NCBI RefSeq assembly: GCF_050436765.1
Contig: NZ_JBNQGD010000329.1
Coordinates: 1-19,212, forward strand
Length of the DNA: 19,212 nucleotides
Source of the DNA: Arachidicoccus sp050436765
GTDB taxonomy: Bacteria; Bacteroidota; Bacteroidia; Chitinophagales; Chitinophagaceae
Direction of reading: 5' to 3'
A program made the translations under genes and the position numbers. The first letter of the stretch is position 1, and each line of letters opens with the position of its first letter. Below are positions 1 to 9,590 of the stretch, one piece after another. The notes beneath the pieces were generated by a model that did not search any database, had not been told where the DNA came from, and was given only the letters and a program-made list of their open reading frames with translations.

Positions 1-1589
1 CAACGATCGCCTTCAAAGGCCAATTCAAGCGCAGATGAATTTACCAGATAGTTTTCCATGTTTAATTCTAAACTGTCTTGACTACTGGCATTTAAAAACT
101 GTCTTGGGAGACTTGTCGTATCATAATACTTGGATGAATCAATTACCTCTAAAGGCAAACTCACTCTCCCATTAATTCCATTATTTCTATACCAAGGAGA
201 CCTGAAAGAAGGAAAATCTCCAAACCTCGAATCAAAATCAAAAGGCGCACCAAAACTCTGCTCAATATTCGTTACATCTCTTGAATCATGTGCAGCATTC
301 AAATGCTCCGGGTCTAATGCTTGTTTAAGTCCCCAATTTAAAAATCCATAAGCCAATTCTGTTCGTCCGGATCTTATAGCTGCTTCCGCAAAATGAAAAT
401 GCAAAGTCGCAGCCCGATAAAGTATCCACTTGTCGTTTGTGGCAAATGGCAGCAGCGGACTATAATTTGAGACAAACTTATTCACTACTGGTTGCCCCCC
501 AACCATTTTATAGGATGCCCCTTCGCCTCTAAAGTCACCTGGTGTATTATCTGTTCTTGTTTGTGCGGTCCAACTATTCATTACCAGCTGAGAGGGCTTT
601 AATAAATAACCGCCCGCAGAAGGATAAAACAATTTTATAAAAGGATTTTTAGGACTGAAATTTTGATCAAAAGGCAAGTCCCACATTATTTCGTAATTAG
701 AATATCTTTCTCCATAAGGTTGTGTAAAAATATTTGACCAAAGTGCTCCATTGATATTTGCTGTATAGGCAACTTTATAAGTTTCATACCACTGTTCACT
801 ATTCATTGCCGGATAAAGTATGTCTGCATAATTCATCATATAATGATAATTGGTGGCAGCCTGTACATAGTCCCCTTTCCATAAATAAAGATCGCCTAGT
901 AAACATTTTATAGGAATAAAAAACTTATCCGTAGCATAGCCATCCACGGTGGTCAACAAAGAAGTTCCCGCAGGAAAAGGGGTCTTATAAGGAAGAGACT
1001 CCGTAAATTGTACAAGAGAATCTATCAACTGATCGAAACCAATTCTTGGGTAATTGGATTGATTTTTAAGATCATCCACATTTTCTAAAGGAGTAGTAAC
1101 ATAAGGAATAGTTCCGAACTGAATGCCCAATTGAAGATATAACCAGGAACGAATAGCTCCCACAGCAGAATATCTAAGATCAAAATCAGCTTGCGTCATT
1201 CTATTATCTTGCAACATCAATTTAAAATTCTTCAAAGCATCATTGCAATTCATGATCACCGCGTAAAACGGCCTCGGATCGGAATACGGATTGTCTTGAG
1301 AAACGCTTTCTGTATTTATTTCATTTAAGTATTTATCTGCGTTAGGTGTTACATCCATTAAATCACCTCTTAGTTCATTTAGAATGATATACTTATCTGA
1401 AAGCCCCATCACCTGTCCGTATATACCAATAATAGCGGCATCAGCATCATTAACATCCCGATAGACCTGGGACTTGTCTATTACAGATTGTGGTAGCTTA
1501 TCAAATGTCTTATTGCAAGAATAAAAGACTAAGCTCAATATCGACAAAGCAGCCACTTGTCCCATCTTTTTTATAATACCTATTTTCAT
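1..1589 (-). CDS. SusD/RagB-like outer-membrane nutrient-binding lipoprotein (SusD-2), C-terminus off the window
   Basis: 529 codons are visible with no stop, and the gene runs off the left edge. The N-terminus (MKIGIIKKMGQVAALSILSL) is a lipoprotein signal with its lipobox cysteine at residue 25 (VFYSC-NK). An early stretch VYRDVNDADAAIIGIYGQV and the last visible residues LAFEGDR match the SusD/RagB family, whose C-terminal region carries an E-[FL]-AFEG-x-RW motif. SusD proteins cap the SusC channel and deliver oligosaccharides to it. It is the last visible gene of the minus-strand operon, 44 bp after the SusC-2 terminal stop. The start at 1589 is preceded by a purine-rich AAAAGAG at a suitable distance; an in-frame ATG six bases upstream (1595) is a possible alternative. 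The partner SusC-2 is interrupted by a stop codon, so this gene may be an orphan or may suffer from polarity. Family assignment is firm; the glycan is unknown. Confidence 0.92.
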   Translation of the reverse strand, partial: MKIGIIKKMGQVAALSILSLVFYSCNKTFDKLPQSVIDKSQVYRDVNDADAAIIGIYGQVMGLSDKYIILNELRGDLMDVTPNADKYLNEINTESVSQDNPYSDPRPFYAVIMNCNDALKNFKLMLQDNRMTQADFDLRYSAVGAIRSWLYLQLGIQFGTIPYVTTPLENVDDLKNQSNYPRIGFDQLIDSLVQFTESLPYKTPFPAGTSLLTTVDGYATDKFFIPIKCLLGDLYLWKGDYVQAATNYHYMMNYADILYPAMNSEQWYETYKVAYTANINGALWSNIFTQPYGERYSNYEIMWDLPFDQNFSPKNPFIKLFYPSAGGYLLKPSQLVMNSWTAQTRTDNTPGDFRGEGASYKMVGGQPVVNKFVSNYSPLLPFATNDKWILYRAATLHFHFAEAAIRSGRTELAYGFLNWGLKQALDPEHLNAAHDSRDVTNIEQSFGAPFDFDSRFGDFPSFRSPWYRNNGINGRVSLPLEVIDSSKYYDTTSLPRQFLNASSQDSLELNMENYLVNSSALELAFEGDR

Positions 1590-1633
1590 CCCCATCTCTT
1601 TTATTTTTATAAGTTGTATACTTAATATTTCTA

Positions 1634-4600
1634 TTAGAATCCCAATCTAATGCCTAATTGTACTGTCCGGTAAATTGGTTCCAGTCCTAAATCGACGCCT
1701 TGACCAAAAACACTATTGGTCGCGCTAAATTCAGGATCGTAACCTAAGTATTTCGTCCAGGTAATCAAATTGTTTCCAGTAGCATAAATCTTTACATATT
1801 TCAACGCGCTGGCTTTTACAGGCAAGTTGTACGTAAGCGTTAATGTCCTTAGCCTCAAATAAGATCCATCTTCTATCCATCTGTCTGAGAACCTCGCATT
1901 ACCAGCCGGATCACCCCAGGCAGCTCTTGGCATGTCTGTAATTTGGCCATCAGATCTCCATCTATTTTCTACCGCCAGTGATTGGTTGTTATAGCCTGAC
2001 ATAGATTCTAATTGTGCCCTTGTATAATTATAAATGTCGTTGCCTTGACTAAAGGTGAACAAGGCATCTAAAGTCCACCTCTTTAAAGACAATGTATTAG
2101 AAAACCCACCAACAAATTTTGGATTAGGATCACCAATAACCTGCCGGTCCTGATCGTTTATGATATGATCACCATTTACATCAACAAAGCGAACATCTCC
2201 CCCCTGAAAAGCGTGCATTGTACCGTCACTATTCTCGTACTGCAAGCCGGACGCTTGTGCTGCCGCTTCGGTGGCAAACACGCCATTTGTCTTATATCCA
2301 TAAAACAGATTGGCCGCGTGTCCTCTTTCAGTCAAATAAGTAGCACCCGCAAAAGAAGTGGTTTGGCTTCCATTAGGGAATTTATATATTTTGTTTTTGT
2401 TGGTAGAGACATTCAATCCCATATCCCATTTTAAGCCTTTATTGATAATTCTCCCATCAATAGTTATTTCCACTCCATCATTGCCCATCGTACTATTATT
2501 GGCAATCATATAATTTAATCCAGACGCAGTCGATATGGGTTGTATCGTAATCATATTATAGGTCTTATTATGATATAGATCCACACTCAGATTTAATCGT
2601 TCATGTAGAAAAGAGGCGTCTAACCCAAGATTTAATTTATCTACACTTTCCCATTCCAACTCTGGATTACCTATATTGCCGCGCACCAATCCTTCCATTC
2701 CTAATAGGTTTTGCGAAACATAATATTGTCTGGCAGTATAGTTGCCGATATCATCATTACCCACTCTGTTATAACTTGCGCGTAATTTCAAATTCTCTAC
2801 AAACTTAACATTAGAGAAAAAGTTCTCTGAGCTCATCAGCCAACCAAGTGCCAGGGAAGGATTGAGCGCAAACTTGTTATTTCCAATTGCAAAACCGTCG
2901 GGCGCTTGTTTCCCAAAACGAGAGGAGCCATCAGAGGATAAATTAAAAGAAGCAAAATATTTATCCTGAAAAGAATAACCCGCGTGTAAATAGGTATTTA
3001 ACCAATTCCACTTACCAATATCGCCGCCCACACTTCTTAGAGATGCAACACCCATTCCTACGCTTACAAATTCATCAGTGGCAGAATTATAACCCAGACC
3101 ATATTCGTTTTCACTTTTATTGTCTTCATACCTGAACCCTGCGTCGATATTTAATTGATGCTTTAAATTAAATGTGTGCTGGTAACTTAATTTCGTATCG
3201 TTATATAACGATTAAAAACGTTCTAAATTACTGCCCGATCTGTTATTAGCAACGGCAGTACTCAATGTATCAGGAACCACCCCCGATTGAGGAATAAAAA
3301 AGTCTTCCTGTACTTTATCAAATGTGCTACCGAGTATTGTTTGAAGGCTTAGTGAATTATTAAATTGATAATTAAATTTGACAGATCCTGTAAATCTATA
3401 ATTTTTGTTTGCCCCTTGCATATTTTGACTAATTGCGACAGGATTAGACAAATTAAATACATCGTAGTCCGCTAAATTCGGAGAAACCTTACCATCGTCA
3501 CCCACTACATGTATAGGTAGAAATGGCGATTTGGCCAAACTTAATGAAAGCGGACTAAGCGGATTTTCACCTCCTTGCATCTGAAGATTTTCCTGATTGG
3601 ATATAAGCGCCAGATTAACAGCAGCAGTCAATCTCTTTGATAAATTCAGATCACCATTAAACCGCACTTGGAACCTGGTTAAGTCGGTATTATCTAAAAC
3701 ACCTTGGCTTTTTAAATAACCGAGAGACAATCCATATTTAGCAATATTATCCCCGCCCGTAACTTTTAAATAATAATTGTTGTCGAAACTATTTTTCATT
3801 ACGGCATTCTGCCAATTGGTATTATAATGATATCTATAATAATTTGTAGAACCTGGATTATCATTCATGTAAGGTTCTCTTTGAATTTCATCCTGCGTCA
3901 TGCCCGTGCTTTTCAGCAAAGCAGACAAATAAGTTCTATAATCATCCGCCTGCATTACAGGCAGATCTGAGGGTCGGCTATTAAATCCGCCATAGGCTGC
4001 AAAATCTATTCTAGTGGCCAGTTCCTGCGCCCGCGCCGTAGTTATTAATATCACACCATTTGCCCCTTTTGTACCGTAAGTAGAGTTACCACTTTTTAAA
4101 ACAGTAATATTATCAATATCTTTTACATCGATATTGGATAATGGATTATATAGATTTCCCGATACCAATGAATTGCCATATTCATTATTATCATAAATAA
4201 CACCATCTACTACTACTAAAGGATGGTTGGTCGCATATAAAGAGTTAGCACCTCTTAATGTAACATTTGCACCTATACCAGGAGTGCCTGAACGTCTTAC
4301 TACATCAAGGCCGGCGATCTTCCCTTGAAGATACGTCATAGGCGTTTCTGAAGATGACTGTGCCCATTTATTGTCTGCATTAACAGATTGGACAGAATAA
4401 GGAATAAAATCTTTTGCCTGATTCCCAAAAGGTAATGTGGCAACATCATATTGAGACGTAAAAGGCTCTTCATACATAAGAATGGTTACCTTTTCCCTAC
4501 CTTTTAATGCCACCTGTTTTTGCTGATAACCTTCTCCCGAAAGTAATATTACAGCGCTATAGGAAGGCACAGCTATTCTGAATCGACCTTTATTATCGGT

Positions 4601-4825
4601 AATGGCCGCAGAATATTCGGGAATACTTAAAGCAATTCCGGATAATGATTCTTTTGTACTTGCCAAGCGGACTACGCCGTTTACAAACAAAGTGTCTGAA
4701 TGAATCATCTGTTTCTCAGTATGCTTTTCAGCGAAAGTCTTTTGCCCGGTAGACCTCGAAACAATTAAGGTAACGGCTAGACCTGACAGTAATAAGTTTC
4801 TCGCTATTTTAGTATATAAATGCAT
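1634..4825 (-). pseudogene. SusC/RagA-like TonB-dependent transporter (SusC-2) interrupted by one in-frame TAA
   Basis: Reading 4825 down to 1634 gives 1064 codons in one frame with a single internal stop, TAA at 3212-3214 (codon 538). Before it: an N-terminal secretion signal, a carboxypeptidase-regulatory-like domain (about residues 46-120), the plug domain (about 140-265, including VVVDGVIYDNN and KGANGVILITT) and the first half of the beta-barrel, ending NNRSGSNLERF. After it the same frame continues SLYNDTKLSYQHTFNLKHQL and so on through the second half of the barrel. That half includes an acidic calcium-loop-like DVNGDHIINDQD (2147-2182) and ends IRLGF, with the terminal Phe of outer-membrane barrels. 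No other stop or frameshift is visible. A product ending at residue 537 would lack half the barrel and should not function. The start lies 4 bp after the stop of the upstream FAS1 gene, indicating co-transcription. It could be a recent nonsense mutation, a sequence error or a readthrough site. Confidence 0.85.
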
Positions 4826-4829
4826 AGGA

Positions 4830-6299
4830 TTAATTTAGAACGGGTACGAGTTTAATGTAATCAAGAACTATTGTGTTATTACCATTTGTTTTTACGTTAT
4901 TACCTACAACAAATAAATCTTCAAGACCGTAAATGCCTGGCGTAAAATCTCCTAAATAAACCTCGCTATAATCATTGAGTTGAACCGTCGTATAGGGAAA
5001 TTTAACATCATAAGCAATATTGGTCGGATTGGCAAAAGCCGTATCCGAATGGGATTTGAACGCCATCATCATCGGAAAAGTATTCGTTTGAAAATCATTC
5101 ACAGCTACCCAGTATACCTTATAGGTTACCGAGTTTAGGGTCGTAGGATACCTCAGCCAAAAGGAGGACAATCCATAATTCTGAACTAAAATATCATTGA
5201 AAATGGAATCTGTATTGGGATTTCTTCGTTTACGAATAGTATAACCAACTGTTGGATCCATCCGATCATAAAATCTCTCGCCTTGAATAACAACTGGTTT
5301 AATCTTGGTATCCAATTCATAATCAAGTTTATTCAATACATACACAATTCCGTTGCTCACTTTTACAGTTTTCACAATAGAGCTTGGGTCAATATGAATT
5401 TTTACACTGTCTTTGTCGGAATACAATGTGGCACCTAAACTATCAGGGGAAATAAGCCCATCAACGGCAAAATCCTTAATCAGGTTCCATTGCGCAAGGC
5501 TATCGGTCATTGCCTGTGTCGTGTCCGAAAAATAAGGTATTAATTTATTTTCCTCGTCTGCATAAGCAGCATCTGTGAGTACAATATAAGTAACTAATGA
5601 ATCTTCATTATTGATATTTACTTTTTGTAGAAAACGGTTTCTCAAAACAATACCTGTTCCCGGCTTATATATAGGAGCTCCTGTTGTAGGATCTAGACCA
5701 ATCAATTCCGCGCTATCGGGATCGACTTTTCCGTATTGCAAAGTTTGCAAAAACTTATATTGTAAGCTTGTCGAGTCCATCTGATTAATATATTCCCAAG
5801 CATTCAATTGTGGCGTGAATGCCTGACCTAAAACGTGCAGGACCCCATTTTTAGCCCTTTGATCTTTAGCAACAATGGTAACATCATTCAACTTGTCTTT
5901 TGCAAAGATCACATTCTTCCCGTTAAGCGTTTTGACGCGAATTGAAGGGGCGGCATCTACCGTAAAGTAAGCTTGATTGGCAATATAATTTCCAATTAGA
6001 AGTCTAAGTTGAGCGGTGTCATTTATATACGATTGATCAATAGCTTTTAAAGCAGCATTGGTCGGAGCCCATACAGTAAAGGTTTTCGACGACTCTATAA
6101 CTTTATCGTAGCCGGTTTTTACAAGATAACTTGCAAAAAGGCTCAAACTATCATTAGCTTTTATTTCCTCCATTAAATTTTGCGTAATGGACGGATCGGT
6201 AATTTCATTACGTTTATCCCACTGATCCTTCTTGCAAGAACCAAATACTATCAACATTAGAAGCAATAAGATAATCGAATTTATTTTTAATCGTATCAT
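4830..6299 (-). CDS. FAS1 (fasciclin) lipoprotein with C-terminal beta-sandwich, candidate surface glycan-binding protein (489 aa)
   Basis: A lipoprotein signal with cysteine at residue 22 (VFGSC-KK) is followed by CKKDQWDK. A first FAS1 domain spans about 37-165, with H1-type motif FTVWAPTNAAL (74-84) and H2-type motif NGVLHVLGQAF. A more diverged second FAS1-like unit spans about 169-327 and ends NGIVYVLNKLDYEL. The C-terminal part (about 335-487) is beta-rich and aromatic and ends LDYIKLVPV, resembling galactose-binding-fold modules. FAS1 domains are known as extracellular adhesion or binding modules. In this position the protein probably sits on the cell surface as an accessory glycan-binding lipoprotein of the SusC/SusD system; that role is inferred. 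It lies 55 bp after the previous FAS1 gene and 4 bp before SusC-2. The FAS1 assignment is secure; the fold of the C-terminal module is not. Confidence 0.85.
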   Translation of the reverse strand: MIRLKINSIILLLLMLIVFGSCKKDQWDKRNEITDPSITQNLMEEIKANDSLSLFASYLVKTGYDKVIESSKTFTVWAPTNAALKAIDQSYINDTAQLRLLIGNYIANQAYFTVDAAPSIRVKTLNGKNVIFAKDKLNDVTIVAKDQRAKNGVLHVLGQAFTPQLNAWEYINQMDSTSLQYKFLQTLQYGKVDPDSAELIGLDPTTGAPIYKPGTGIVLRNRFLQKVNINNEDSLVTYIVLTDAAYADEENKLIPYFSDTTQAMTDSLAQWNLIKDFAVDGLISPDSLGATLYSDKDSVKIHIDPSSIVKTVKVSNGIVYVLNKLDYELDTKIKPVVIQGERFYDRMDPTVGYTIRKRRNPNTDSIFNDILVQNYGLSSFWLRYPTTLNSVTYKVYWVAVNDFQTNTFPMMMAFKSHSDTAFANPTNIAYDVKFPYTTVQLNDYSEVYLGDFTPGIYGLEDLFVVGNNVKTNGNNTIVLDYIKLVPVLN

Positions 6300-6354
6300 A
6301 TTTTCACATTAATTTTTACAATGAAAGCCCTTGTTTAAAATCATCCTTATAAAT

Positions 6355-8034
6355 CTAGGGGGTTGTAGGCGCATATACCGGCGTGCCGTCTACATCAAAT
6401 CGCGGATATTGCTGATCCATATCTACCGGAATAAACTCAATCATATCTATCCAGAAACCACTATCCCCTCCTTTCAAGTTGGTAAACCTTAATGCATGCT
6501 GGCTTGTTGTTAGAATATCAATAGTACCCACTAAATAGCCAGCATAATTCTTCTGTTCAGAAGCAGTATATTCTTTCCAACCTTGCGCTTCCCGATCGGC
6601 CTGTGTACCCGCCGGCATATAGGTACTGGAATTAATGGTTCTTTGCAAAGCAACCCCATCAATAGATACTTGATTAATGTTATCATGGCTGCTACCGCGT
6701 CTATAACATATCCAAACTTTATATTTGCCCTGCACTAATAAAGGCGTTTTAAACTCTACCCAAGGTGTGCGATTTGACCCCAGCGGCACTTGTAAATAAT
6801 CGCTATTTACATATGGTGCACCGCCATATTTATAAGAAGGAGGAGCGGCAGATGTGGCAGACGACGGCAACGTAATAAAAGATGGTAAATTGGTAAGCGA
6901 ATAATTATAAGACTGTTTACCATAATAAGCGGGAAGGCTCATAATTTCCGGATACTGGCATATATCCCAATACACAGGGAATGGTGAACGTTTTTTAATT
7001 GCAATTAAACCAGCAGCATCATGCAATACGCCATTGGTCGCAGAAATATCACTTCCAGTTCTATCGAGTTCTATCCCTTGTTCGTGAACACCGTTGAATA
7101 TATCATCATTAATTAAAACGGAGTCTCCTATATATTTTGTGGTAATAACTTGTGTGGGAGCCCATGTATTAAAAGAAGAGCTAGAAATAATATCTGCCAA
7201 ATAATTGGCATTATATAAAATGTGATAATCTACAAATAAATGAAGACTATCCGTTATGTCTTTCGGATTCCCCGTGTTAGAATATTTGGCTTTTAATTCG
7301 TCATAAGTATTTACTCCTTGCGCCTTGAAAACAGAATCAGATTCGGCAATGAGCGTAATCCAAGCTCTGGTAGAATCGGGATTTTTTGCCGGTAGAATAT
7401 TTAAAGAATCATATAACCCCGTTTCAATAAGAGCTTGACCAAAAATTGAATATTTTGGACTGTTTACTACGAGTTGAGCCAAAGAAGAGTAGGCTGGTTG
7501 TAATACATGGTCGATAACATGTATAACACCATTACCTTCTCTTAAATTGCTTTGTAAAATATTTGCCTGCCTATTGATAGTGAGGTAAGTAATACCCTTT
7601 TCATTGCTTGCTCCAGTCACCAGGTATTGACCGTACATCGTTAGATAAGGTAACTTGCCGTCTGTAAATGAAATAGTGTAAACTGTGTCTTGTAATAAAT
7701 GAAATTTTACAAGATTCTTAAGTGTATCTACATCAAAATCCGTTAAAGAGCTTTTCCCCTCCTTCTTAAGATATGATTTCACGGCACTATTAGTCGGCAA
7801 GAATAAAGTATAATGACCATAAGCGCTTAGGAAGCCGTCGTAGCCCGTAATAGAAAGCATTTGCCTAAATAAGGAAAAAGAGTCGGGGTGTTCATCCAAA
7901 TAGCCAACAATATTTACCGCATTCGTTGTCGAAGTAACAATAGAAAGCTTCTTACAACTCCATCCGATACTCAGGATGAATGACAATGCGCATATCGCTA
8001 AGACGATTTTTCTTTGAAAGTATTTTGTTTTCAT
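6355..8034 (-). CDS. FAS1 (fasciclin) lipoprotein with two FAS1 units and a C-terminal beta-sandwich (559 aa)
   Basis: The lipoprotein signal has its cysteine at residue 27 (SIGWSC-KK). FAS1 unit 1 is at about 38-182, with YTLFLPTNSAV near 75-85 and a textbook second motif NGVIHVIDHVL at 168-178. Unit 2 is at about 186-347 and ends NGVLHDAAGLI. The remaining C-terminal part (about 400-538) is a predicted beta-sandwich with exposed aromatics (WVEFKTPLL, YKVWICYRRG, GDSGFWIDMIEFIPV), of the kind seen in carbohydrate-binding modules. It lies 42 bp after SusD-1 and 55 bp before a similar FAS1 gene, between two SusC/SusD pairs, which is the usual slot for surface glycan-binding proteins in Bacteroidota PULs. 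The binding role is inferred. The two neighbouring sandwich-bearing FAS1 proteins share their domain order but are clearly diverged, which suggests an old duplication or separate recruitment. Confidence 0.86.
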   Translation of the reverse strand: MKTKYFQRKIVLAICALSFILSIGWSCKKLSIVTSTTNAVNIVGYLDEHPDSFSLFRQMLSITGYDGFLSAYGHYTLFLPTNSAVKSYLKKEGKSSLTDFDVDTLKNLVKFHLLQDTVYTISFTDGKLPYLTMYGQYLVTGASNEKGITYLTINRQANILQSNLREGNGVIHVIDHVLQPAYSSLAQLVVNSPKYSIFGQALIETGLYDSLNILPAKNPDSTRAWITLIAESDSVFKAQGVNTYDELKAKYSNTGNPKDITDSLHLFVDYHILYNANYLADIISSSSFNTWAPTQVITTKYIGDSVLINDDIFNGVHEQGIELDRTGSDISATNGVLHDAAGLIAIKKRSPFPVYWDICQYPEIMSLPAYYGKQSYNYSLTNLPSFITLPSSATSAAPPSYKYGGAPYVNSDYLQVPLGSNRTPWVEFKTPLLVQGKYKVWICYRRGSSHDNINQVSIDGVALQRTINSSTYMPAGTQADREAQGWKEYTASEQKNYAGYLVGTIDILTTSQHALRFTNLKGGDSGFWIDMIEFIPVDMDQQYPRFDVDGTPVYAPTTP

Positions 8035-8076
8035 GACCTAATATTTTAATTTTTTTTCAGTGAAGCCTACACACTC

Positions 8077-9567
8077 CTATTGATAAAATGGGTTTTGAAT
8101 TAACTTCTTGTCGGCTTGCAATTCATCCTGATTAATGGGCAAGTAATGGCTTCTAACGTCTTTATATTTATTCACAATAGTTTGTTGCAAATAAGTAGGG
8201 GCATTCTTTTTTACCACATCCAGCAGTACACCAAGTTGCTTATAATTATTTCTTTTGGCAAACCTGAGTACATCGAACCACCTCTTGCCTTCAAAAGCGA
8301 ACTCTCTTGCCCGTTCATCCAGAATATATTGAGCAATATCATCAGCAGAAGTGGAATCTGGCGTTTCAACGGTTTCGTCTATAGCGTGTGCCCTGTCTCT
8401 TATAGTCTGTACTAAAGTCAAGGCTTCTCCGCCTCTATTTACCCAAGTAAGTGCTTCGGCCTTCATCATAAGTATATCAGCATATCTATACACAAACCAA
8501 TGTGCAAAAGACTGATCTGCTGTACGCAGTGTTATTGACTCTCCGCCAGTTGCAGCTGCATATTTCAATATCGTACCATCGATAGCATTCATAGAACCAC
8601 CATCTCCACGAATGTCTTTTTGCAAGCCCGAATGATCTAGACCGAAAATATCGGAGGAAACATTTGGTGCTGCTACATAAAGCTTACTCGATGAAATAAA
8701 TTGATTGTAGAAGGGATTCAGCGCTTGTTGATCGAATTGAAACTCAAAAATACCTTCACTTGAGTTACCATTAAAGTAGAGTGTATTGAACCATTGAGAT
8801 TGATCCGTTCCACTAACCAAGCCATATTTTTGAGAATTGATTACAGAATCGCAAGCGGCAATACAACTGTCATATTTATCTTCCCATAAATAGGCATCGG
8901 CTTCTATAGAGAATACCGTATTCTTTGTTATTCTACCTTTATCTGTATTGATATTTCCATAAGTTTCTACAGCATTTTGTTGTGCAAATTTTAGATCCGT
9001 TATTATTTGATTATATACATCTAGCTGCGAACTTTTTACTAATTGGGTTACTTCATTGTCTGTTGAAGTTGCTGACAGCTGTAAAGGCACTTCCCCAAAG
9101 GTCCTCAATAAATAGAAATACATTAAAGCTCGTATAGTATGAGCTTCAGCCAGATAGGCGTTTTGTTGTTTTACCGTAAGTGTCGCATCGTTTTTAATAA
9201 CACCTGGCCCATACTCTAACACGGTATTGCAATCATTAATCGTTCTATAAACTACAGACCAATCCGTAAAACTATTGGAGGATAGAATATTCCCCTCCAT
9301 AATATTAATAGCATCGGTCGATGTTTTCAAGGTGGTACCTACCATGTCCGCTCTTAATTCACCCCAAGCAAATAAATCGGTTACTAATTGAGGATCTAAC
9401 AAAGAAGAATAACAACCTATTACTGCAGCCCCAAATTGCTCTTTTGTTTTCCAGTAATTATCTCTAATGATGCCATCTTGGGGTTTCACTTCCAGCCACT
9501 TGTTGCAAGAAGTGCTTACAGTAATGATCAGTATAAGAGAAAAAATGACTTTAATATGTTTTATCAT
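8077..9567 (-). CDS. SusD/RagB-like nutrient-binding outer-membrane lipoprotein (SusD-1, 496 aa)
   Basis: This is a complete SusD-family protein of normal length. It has a lipoprotein signal with cysteine at residue 21 (VSTSC-NKWLE), the early family pattern LEVKPQDGIIRDNYWKT, and helical TPR-like stretches such as AEAHTIRALMYFYLLRTFGEV. The C-terminal family signature is ILDERAREFAFEGKRWFD, and the protein ends with the typical LPINQDEL...NPFYQ. SusD proteins lie on the outer face of the outer membrane, close over the matching SusC channel and bind oligosaccharides. The gene starts 23 bp after the SusC-1 stop, so the two form a classic SusC/SusD pair, and it is followed 42 bp later by a FAS1 lipoprotein gene. 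The sequence does not reveal the ligand. Confidence 0.96.
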   Translation of the reverse strand: MIKHIKVIFSLILIITVSTSCNKWLEVKPQDGIIRDNYWKTKEQFGAAVIGCYSSLLDPQLVTDLFAWGELRADMVGTTLKTSTDAINIMEGNILSSNSFTDWSVVYRTINDCNTVLEYGPGVIKNDATLTVKQQNAYLAEAHTIRALMYFYLLRTFGEVPLQLSATSTDNEVTQLVKSSQLDVYNQIITDLKFAQQNAVETYGNINTDKGRITKNTVFSIEADAYLWEDKYDSCIAACDSVINSQKYGLVSGTDQSQWFNTLYFNGNSSEGIFEFQFDQQALNPFYNQFISSSKLYVAAPNVSSDIFGLDHSGLQKDIRGDGGSMNAIDGTILKYAAATGGESITLRTADQSFAHWFVYRYADILMMKAEALTWVNRGGEALTLVQTIRDRAHAIDETVETPDSTSADDIAQYILDERAREFAFEGKRWFDVLRFAKRNNYKQLGVLLDVVKKNAPTYLQQTIVNKYKDVRSHYLPINQDELQADKKLIQNPFYQ

Positions 9568-9590
9568 AATTTATGAATATTTACAGACGA

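Noticed and set aside
130..351. Plus-strand open frame of 73 codons near the left edge
   Set aside because: It lies antisense within the SusD-2 coding region, lacks any recognisable domain or ribosome site, and is a shadow frame.
1634..3055. A separate 473-aa TonB-receptor gene starting at the Met at 3055
   Set aside because: The same frame continues upstream without a stop to 3211 and matches SusC sequence, so this is the C-terminal half of the interrupted SusC-2, not an independent gene.
3056..3211. Apparent 156-bp non-coding gap between two SusC fragments
   Set aside because: It translates in the shared frame as 52 typical SusC residues; only the TAA at 3212-3214 breaks it.
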